From Haematobia irritans (taxonomy: Eukaryota > Arthropoda > Insecta > Diptera > Muscidae): a stretch of 64,000 nt of DNA. The notes below the pieces were generated by a model. The model worked only from the letters and a program-made list of their open reading frames with translations. It searched no databases and was not told the origin of the DNA. Location: the NCBI RefSeq assembly GCF_050003625.1, contig NC_134399.1, positions 221,582,975 through 221,646,974 on the forward strand, given 5' to 3'. The translations under genes and the position numbers were made by a program. Positions 56,632 through 64,000 of the stretch are shown here, piece after piece (positions within the stretch are counted from its first letter, which is position 1; each line of letters starts with the position of its first letter).

Positions 56632-59600
56632 TTGTATCTGATGGGGGAGGAGAACCTCTTCTTCCCGACTTTTCGAAAATTGGATCAAAGTTCTCCGATT
56701 TGCTTGACATTTTCTGGGAGGGTTAAAGGTGGGGAGGGCGATTTCCCATTTGTCCGACTTTTTTGGAGCACAGTGAAAAAACCAACCTTCTCCGATTTTC
56801 TTGAAATTTACAAAGGATGTAGAGGAGGTTATGGGATACCTGACTTTTTGATATTTGGCAGGGGGACATCCCTCTGCCCAACATTTTAAAAATTTTAATT
56901 AAAGTCTCCGATTTGATTGAAATTTTCAGAGAGGGCCAAGGGTGGACAAATATCCTCTACTTTATTTTTCTGCGAGGGGTAGCTCCCCAAAAATTTCTCA
57001 AATTTACTTGAAAATTGGAAAGGACGAGGGGAAGGATATTAAATTAAAATAAAATATCTTATTGTTGATATTTGGTCGGCGAAGTGGGACTTCCCCTTTG
57101 CCCAAAAAAATTTCAATTTACAGAGGATGTGGGGGAGGTTATGGGAAACCTGTCCGGGGTGGGGGACCTCCGCTCTTCCAACCATTTTAAAAATGTAATC
57201 AAAGTCCGATTTGCTTGAAATTATCAGAGAGGGTTAGTGATGGCCTCGGGACAGATATCTGCTGCATTATTTTCCGATATTTGGTCTGGGAATTTACTTG
57301 AAATTTGCAGAGAACGTAGAGGTAGGTTATTAAATTAATATGTGCAAACTTATTGATATTTGGTCGGTGGGGGGGGAAGTTCCCTCTGCCCTTATTTTCT
57401 GATATTTGCTAGGATAGGGGGACTTCCCCTTTGCCCAATATTTTAAAATTGAAATTTACAGAGGATTTTGGGGAGGTTATGGGGTACCTGCCACCGGGAG
57501 CCACCGTGGTGCAATGGTTAGCATGCCCGCCTTCCATACACAAGGTCGTGGGTTCGATTCCTGCTTCGACCGTACACCAAAAGGTATTTCTGCGGTGGAT
57601 TATCCCACCTCAGAAATGCTGGTGACATTTCTGAGGGTTCCAAAACTTCTCTAAGTGGTTTCACTGCAATGTGGAACGCCGTGCGGACTCGGCCATAAAA
57701 AGGAGGTCCCTTGTCATTGAGCTTAACATGGAATCGGGCAGCACTCAGTGATAAGTGAGAAGTTCACCAATGTGGTATCACAATGGACTGAATAGTCTAA
57801 GTGAGCCTGATACATCGGGCTGCCACCTAACCTAACCTAACATGGGGTACCTGATTTTTGATATATGGCCGGGGAGCGGGACCTCCCATCTGCCCGACAT
57901 TTTAAAAATGTAATCAAAGTCCTCTGATTTGCTTCATAGAAGGTTAGGGGTGGCCTCTAGACAAATATCCGCTACTATATTTATCGATATTTAGTCTGCG
58001 AGGGGTACCTCCCCTAAACTTATTCGATTTACTTGAAATTTGTAGAGGACGTGGAGGTAGGTTATTAACATAATTTGTGGGAAACTTAGTTTTTGATATT
58101 TGGTCGGAGAGGGGAAGTTCCCTGTGTCCTTATTTTCTGATATTTGCTAGGGGAGGGGGGCTTCCCCTCTGACCAACATTTTATAAATTTAAATGTACAG
58201 AGGATGTGGATGTGGTGCCTAAATGTTTGATATTTGGCAGAGGGGGGAACCACCTTCCTCCCCTTTGCCCGAAATTTTAAAAATGTATTACATTTTACCT
58301 GATTTTTGATATATGGCCGGGGAGCGGGACCACCCATCTGCCCGACATTTTAAAAATGTAATCAAAGTCCTCTGATTTGCTTCAGAGAAGGTTAGGGGTG
58401 GCCTCTAGACAAATATCCGCTACTATATTTATCGATATTTAGTCTGCGAGGGATACCTCCCCTAAACTTCTCCGAATTACTTGAAATTTGCAGAGGACGT
58501 TGGGGTCGGTTATTAAATTAATGTGTGGAACCTTAGTTTTTGATATTTGGTTGGAGAGGGGAAGTTCCCTCTGCCCTTATTTTTTGATATTTTCTAGGGG
58601 AGGGGGACTTCCCCTCTGACCAACATTTTAAAAATGTAAATTTACAGAGGATGTGGGGTAGGTTATGTGGTGCCTGATTTTTTGATATTTTGCCGGGGAG
58701 CGGTACCTCCCATTGGCCGACATTTAAAAAAATTAATCAAAGTACTACGATTTGCTTCAGAGTGGGTTCAGGGTGGCCTCTAGATGCATATCCTTTATTT
58801 TTCGATATTGGATCTACCAGGGGTACCTACCCTAAAATTCTCCGATTTACTTGAAATTTGCAGAGGCTGTGGGAATACGTTATTAAATTAATATAGAGTA
58901 CCTTATTTTTGATATTTGGTCGGGGAGGGGACTTCAACTCTGTCCGATATTTTAACAATGTAAAGAAAGTCCTCCGTTTTGCTGGAAATTTTCAAGGAAG
59001 GTTGAAGATGGTTTCTAGGCAAAAATCCCCAACTTCATATATGGATATTTGGTCTGGGAATGGTACCTTCCCTTTTTAAATTACAGTGAAAAAACTAAAC
59101 ATCTCCGATTTACTTAGAATGTGCAAAGGATGTAGGGGAGGTTATGGGATACCTGATTGTTTGAAATTTGGCAGTGGGGCGAACCCTCTTCCTCCGAAAT
59201 TTTAAAAATGTAATAAAAGTCCTCTGATTTACTTCAGAGAAGGTTAAGGGTGGCCTCTAGACAAATATCCGCTACTATATTTATCGATATTTAATCTGCG
59301 AGGGTTACCTCCCCTAATCTTCTCCGATTTACTTGAATTTTTCATTATTCATTATTATTTCATTATTAAATTAATATGTGGAACCTTAGTTTTTGATATT
59401 TCGTTGGAGAGGGGAAGTTCCCTCCGCCCTTATTTTTTGGTATTTATTAGGGGAGGGGGACTTCCCCTCTGACCAACATTTTAAAAATTTAAATTTACAG
59501 AGGATGTGGGGTAGGTTATGTGGTGCCTGATTTTTGATATATGGCCGGGATATATTGTTCAGGGAAGGTTGAATGTGGGCTCTAGACAAAAATCGGCTAC

Positions 59601-59870
59601 TTCATATTTCGATATTTGGTCTGGGAGGGGTACCTTCCCTTCGCCCAATTTTTTTTTAAGTACAGTGATCTTGAAATTTATAAAGTACGTGGAAGTTAAT
59701 ATGGGATACATGATTTTTTTTATATTTAGACAGGGAGGGGGAACTACCCTATTCTCCGATATTTTAAATCTTGAAGAAGAGTTTCCCAATATTCTTGAAA
59801 TTTTCTGGGAAGGTTTAGGGTTGTCTCTACACAGAAAAAAACTGTCACCAAAATTTTTGCAAATTGATTG
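56632..59870 (+). repeat. Higher-order tandem array with G-rich phrases
   Basis: Diverged repeats of roughly 120 bp arranged in a higher-order unit of about 370-450 bp, with phrases such as 'gatatttggtcggggagggg' and 'tttaaaaatgtaatcaaagtcc'. G-runs stand out from the AT-rich surroundings. It is interrupted by a SINE at 57491-57841. Short frames inside are repeat artefacts. Confidence 0.8.
57491..57841 (+). mobile_element. tRNA-derived SINE with 12-bp target duplication
   Basis: The tRNA-like head (about 57499-57575) has an A box TGGTGCAATGG and a B box GGTTCGATTCC, so it can be transcribed by RNA polymerase III. The body runs to a CCTAA-repeat tail. ATGGGGTACCTG flanks it on both sides (57479-57490 and 57842-57853), proving insertion into the tandem array. 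Related copies: 61059-61362 (reverse) and fragments near 29650 and 31325. Confidence 0.93.
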
Positions 59871-60379
59871 ATGCTGAAAAGGGTTTTAAATTAAAAAATG
59901 AAGTTTTTAATCAATTTAGAAAAATTAAGTCAATTATGTCAATTATTGATTTTTTTAATTTTTATTAAAAAATTAATTGATACAATCATCAGAAAATCAG
60001 TTCAAAAATGAAAAAGTTATATGAAAAGATGATGTACAGTGGGAGTAAAGATGATTCAATTTGTAAGAGGGAATTTCCAAAATGTTTTCTCCATAAGGAG
60101 TTAGCATAAAGGGCCCAAAATTGAGTTATCTCTCCCAGCCAGATCTATACTAAAGGCTGTGGAAAGGTTCATTCGCCCGAACCGAAACATGTACAGTCCA
60201 GGCGTGTATAGATTTGTATCTGGCGTTTTCTTTTCAATGGCTCTATTAACCATGTTCCTTAATCTATATCTGTCCATAAAGCTCGAAAAATAATTGTATA
60301 ATTAGAAAAATGATTTAATTTGTTTATTAAAAATTTAATAAAACAATTAACTTTTTAATCAAACTATAAACACTAAGTC
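59871..60379. other. AT-rich sequence, no gene seen
   Basis: Contains 'ctacacagaaaaaaactgtc' at about 59827-59848 and AT-rich sequence with TTAATT-type phrases. No frame supported. Confidence 0.45.
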
Positions 60380-60930
60380 ACCCAGCCAAAAAATGTTCTT
60401 TTTGGATCCGGATGTGGTGCCAGATTGACGCAGAAGCGATGAATTTATCATGGGCTTGTCATAGGACGGATGTCCACCATTTCAACAGCCGCTGCACTGA
60501 ATTTGCATCACTTCTTAAGGTGTGAGGCGAATTCAGTGTTTTGGATGTGCATTAAGAAATTTTGTGATATTTTGACAAATAAATAATCTTTAAAATTTTT
60601 TATGATTTTTAATGCATTGTAACGCGTGTCTGAAATTTTTGTGATTAAATATTTTCAAAAATTCGAAACTTTTCTACAAAGGATTTAGCATTTTTTTTCG
60701 GCTAAATTTAAATAATTTGAACCATTTTCTCAACTCTTAAGCTGTTTTAACCTATTTGAAACACACAAAAAATAAATTTCCCATTAAAAATATGTAAAAA
60801 GCGAGTTATAAAGAAATTAACTCAAATGAACTTACTGTGCAGTTAAAATAAAGAACATCTTTGGGAGAGCATTTTTGGAAGTTCTTTTAAAGTTGTGCCT
60901 TGAGAAGAACTTCCAAATTTGTTTGCTAAT
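60380..60930 (+). repeat. Family D MITE-like element
   Basis: A diverged relative of 54191-54770, with left end 'cccagccaaaaaatg' and right end 'gaacttccaaatttgtttgct'. It shares the 'gcagaagcgatgaattta' phrase. Confidence 0.7.
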
Positions 60931-61058
60931 TAAAAAATTAATTTGCAATCAACAATAAATAAATTTTTATTTGGATAAATTAAGAAATTATTTGAAATGT
61001 GCTAATGAATTCATTTAATTTTTTAATCAAGTATTTTTGTATGCCCAATTAAACTGTG

Positions 61059-61362
61059 GTTAGGTAAGGTTAGGTTAAGTTAGGTGGCAGCCCGATGTAT
61101 CAGGCTCTCTTAGACTACTCAGCCCATTGTGATACCACATTGGTGAACTTCTCTCTTATCATTGAGTGCTGCCCGATTCCATGTCAATGACAAGGGACCT
61201 CCTCCGAACGGCGTTTCACATTGCAGTCAACCCGTCACCAGCATTACTGAGGAGAAATAATCAACCCCTGAAAATTTTTTGGTGTTCGGTCGAAGCAGGA
61301 ATCGAACCCACGACCTTGTGTATGCAAAGCGGGCATTCTAACCATTGCACCATGGTGGCTCC
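61059..61362 (-). mobile_element. tRNA-derived SINE, reverse copy
   Basis: Head at the right (about 61288-61362 minus strand; B box GGTTCGATTCC, A box TGGTGCAATGG), tail CCTAA-like at the left. CTGTG occurs on both sides (61054-61058, 61363-61367) as a possible target duplication. It is more diverged than the copy at 57491. Confidence 0.87.
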
Positions 61363-61752
61363 CTGTGTTTGATTCTATGATTATCGTGATTGAAAATATT
61401 TCAATTAAAACAAGTATATACAGCCGTAAGTTCGGCCAGGCCGAATCTTATGTACCCTCCACCATGGATTGCATTAAAACTTCTACGAAAGACTGTCATC
61501 CACGATCGAATTACTTGGGTTGTGGTATCTTAAAACTTTTTAAATTTTCTAAATTGTGAGTTAGTCCATACGTGGTATATATGAAACAAAAAAGTTAAGT
61601 CTACAAATAATTACGAATCGACATGGACTTTTGCACGGTACGTAGAGAGCCAGAATTGAAATATGGGGTCGCTTATATGGGGACTATATAGAATTATGAA
61701 CTTGATATGGACCAATTTTTGTGTGCTTGGGGATCGATTTATCTGATGGCTA

Positions 61753-62668
61753 CACGCAAAAAAATAATTCTTTCCTCCCAAACGAAATTGTAGACAAACA
61801 AAGTTCGTTTCTCATTTGCTTTTCGCTGTAAGGAAGTGTATTTGGAAGAAAAGTATGTACTTTTTGTGATAAACGTTTATTCTTTTCCAGGATGTAAAAA
61901 CAATTTCATAAAGACTAACTCAAAAAAATTGTTTTCTTGCTAATTGCATTTTCCCTCACATCTTTCTCACATCCACAAGGTTTTTTAGTTCTTAACACCT
62001 TTTCCTGTAATACCAACAATGTAGAAGAAATTATACGATTTTATAAATTTTTAAATTTTTTTTACCTTTCGCCTGGACGGAGAATCGAACCGCGGACCAT
62101 GCACTTTGTAAGCCAACACACTAACCACTGAGCTATGTACCTGTTATGGTCATCAATAGATAATTATCCATATAAGTTATATTTATATAGCATAGCTTGC
62201 GGCGCCCACGAGCCGAATAAACAAAGTTTATTTAACAGAAACAAACAGTTAGTTTGGCACCGTGGAGCAGTGGTTGCTACGTCTGACTTGCATGCCAAGG
62301 GTCGTGGGTTCGATCCCTGCTTCGACCAAAGTTTTTTTTTTGTTTTTTTGTTTTTTTTACATATATTCCAGATATGTTCGGAAGATTCCGAAAAAATGTT
62401 GAACATTACATTGTACTATATTAACTTTTGAACTGTAAAATGTGTCTTATTAAAGACCTAAAGTCAGAAAAGAACAGTGTTTGATATAAACGAAATGGAC
62501 TGTGTTGTTGTTTCAAAAATAATTTTTTTATTGAAAAAATAACAATTTTGTAACAAACGAATTTTTTTGGTGATAAAAGTTTAAAATTTTCGAAGCAATT
62601 CAAAAAACTCTAACAAAAGCAAAACGTTTTCGGTATACGTTTTCCAAACGTTTTTTTTTCTTTGCGTG
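61753..62668. mobile_element. TA-flanked DNA element with short inverted termini (916 bp)
   Basis: Termini CACGCAAAAAAA and CTTTGCGTG, flanked by TA (61751-61752 and 62669-62670). No transposase frame. It carries two tRNA-like segments: minus strand about 62070-62142 (A box TAGCTCAGTGG, B box GGTTCGATTCT) and plus strand about 62255-62327 (TGGAGCAGTGG, GGTTCGATCCC). It may be a MITE that picked up SINE heads. Confidence 0.7.
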
Positions 62669-62676
62669 TATATATA

Positions 62677-63599
62677 CAGTAATCCCTGGATTTACGTCGT
62701 CTAGGTTTACGTTGTTTCGATTTACGTCGTCAAGTTTATTTTTCCATCAAACTTCGATTTAAGTCGCCATTCGATTTACGTCGTCAATTTTTTTGCCCAC
62801 TTTATCAGAAATGCCTTCCATAAGTAAAATAAATATCAACGATGATGACATCGAAACATTTTTTTTCTAAAATTCTTACCGAACAACAAACTTGTTCGGT
62901 AAGAATTACCTTTATTTTTGGAGTTGTCTATTATGTACACGCACACACATACATAAATGGACTTAGGAGTAAGCACCCTGCAAACATTTTCTATTGAAAG
63001 TGTATCGAAGTAGTTTCGACCTGGAAGATATAACTTTCAAAGGCGATATCATTTTCTTATCGAGTTAGTGTTCCCGTTCGGGAACAAATGTCCCACTACG
63101 CGATAGTGTTCTCAGGGAATCAAACCAGTGACCGAAAGAAGTAAAAAAAGCGATAGTTATTTTTTAAAAAATAAATATGATGATCAGCCGCACCGAGCGT
63201 TGAACTCGGAACCTTTCGTTTTCAAGTCAGAGGCTCTCTCTCTCTCTCTGTGCTACCCACGCTCGTTGGCTAATAGTGGCTTTTTACACACATGTACTCT
63301 CAAAGAGGTGCTATTGAAAAATTCGCTATGTCGTATGGAATCTATGTTTAGATTTTAGAGTCGATTTAGTTTCGAAACGGAAACACCCCACGCGATAGTT
63401 GTTTTTATTGTTGTTGTGCTTGAGATTTTACTACCAGAAAACTTCCAGGCGATCCGAAGTAGTGACATTTTAGCGAAAGACAATAAAACAATCACCCAAT
63501 TGCTTGCAGGGTATTAGCAATTTTTAATTGGGTTTACGTCGTTTCGATTAACGTCGTCAAATTCCGGAACCAATCACGACGTAAATCGAGGGATTACTG
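62677..63599. mobile_element. pogo/Tigger-like MITE with TA duplication (923 bp)
   Basis: Inverted ends CAGTAATCCCTGGATTTACG and (reverse complement at right) CAGTAATCCCTCGATTTACG, with extra internal copies of 'tttacgtcgt'. TA at 62675-62676 and 63600-63601. CAGTA-type ends plus TA duplication fit the pogo/Tigger branch of Tc1-mariner. No transposase. A degraded tRNA-like segment lies at about 63183-63255 (minus). Confidence 0.8.
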
Positions 63600-64000
63600 T
63601 AACTATAGACCGATATGGACCTAGTTAGGCATGGTTGTTAACGGCCATATACTAGCACAATGTACCAAATTTCAACTGACTCGGATGAAATTTGCTCCTC
63701 CAAGAGTCTCCAAAACCAAATCTCTGGATTGGTTTATATGGGGGCTATATATAATTATGGACTGATATGGACCAGTTTTGGCATGGTTGTTAAATATCAT
63801 ATACTACCACCACGTACCAAATTTCAACGAGATGGATGAATTTTGCTTCTCCAAAAGGCACCGGAGGTCAAATCTGGGGATCAGTTTATATGGGGTCTAT
63901 ATATAATTATGGACTGAAATGAACCAATTCCTGCATGGTTGTTGGATACCATATACTAACATCACGTACCAAATTTCAAACGGATCGGATGAATTTTGCT

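Larger units (their letters stand above)
61409..64000 (+). repeat. Family A repeat, forward copy with nested insertions (continues past window)
   Basis: Starts 'aaacaagtatatacagccgta', runs to about 61752, is split by two DNA elements (61753-62668 and 62677-63599), and resumes at 63602 with 'actatagaccgatatgg'. Removing both inserts with one TA each restores the phrase seen uninterrupted on the minus strand at about 27865-27895. Confidence 0.87.

Noticed and set aside
57499..57575. Genuine tRNA gene
   Set aside because: The head has A and B boxes but no proper acceptor stem, and it is followed by a SINE body, a tail and a target duplication.

Overview
The window is animal DNA, almost certainly from a fly (Diptera, probably a calyptrate such as a house, stable, horn or blow fly). 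It is AT-rich and packed with dispersed repeats. It carries two exons of an insect allatostatin-A receptor gene with good GT-AG splice sites. It also has (GTCY)n-bearing repeat families, tRNA-derived SINEs, a non-LTR retrotransposon and TA-flanked DNA transposons. The species call is inference; the eukaryotic nature is read directly from the splice sites and the SINEs.

Layout. Positions 1-9669 hold the two receptor exons (2100-2385 and 8044-8194), separated by an intron with a mariner remnant and a 4-kb block of a 29-bp AT-rich satellite. A small repeat inside that satellite encodes a hammerhead ribozyme. Positions 9670-25690 are one Polinton/Maverick element: a 6-bp target-site duplication (ATCCTC) on both sides, 1.23-kb terminal inverted repeats that look identical except for one homopolymer base, and a full set of open genes. 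Positions 25691-42400 are mostly copies of related (GTCY)n repeat families in both orientations. Positions 42400-53580 are two further large satellite blocks, in opposite orientation, around a 5'-truncated LINE. Each block holds a hammerhead-bearing repeat, and one of these ribozymes is mutated. Positions 53580-64000 hold a MITE-like family, a 3-kb higher-order tandem array split by a SINE, more SINE copies, and two DNA transposons nested in a third repeat with clean TA duplications. No further receptor exon was found, so 8195-64000 reads as intron or downstream flank.

How the Polinton genes fit together. A protein-primed DNA polymerase B (with an 87-nt spliceosomal intron) and a chromodomain integrase provide replication and insertion. 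An FtsK/HerA-type ATPase, a double jelly-roll major capsid protein, a penton-like minor capsid protein, an adenovirus-type cysteine protease and a phospholipase-A2-like minor virion protein form a virion module. Less usual cargo includes a single-BIR (IAP-like) protein, a fibre-like coiled-coil protein and an RNase-H-fold-like protein. The protease frame has no usable AUG; it overlaps the end of the phospholipase frame at a canonical A_AAA_AAC slippery heptamer, which suggests -1 ribosomal frameshifting. Intact frames plus near-identical inverted repeats suggest a recent, possibly still mobile or virus-like insertion.

The most interesting items are the hammerhead ribozymes in the satellite blocks, the phospholipase-protease frameshift signal, and the BIR gene carried by the Polinton.
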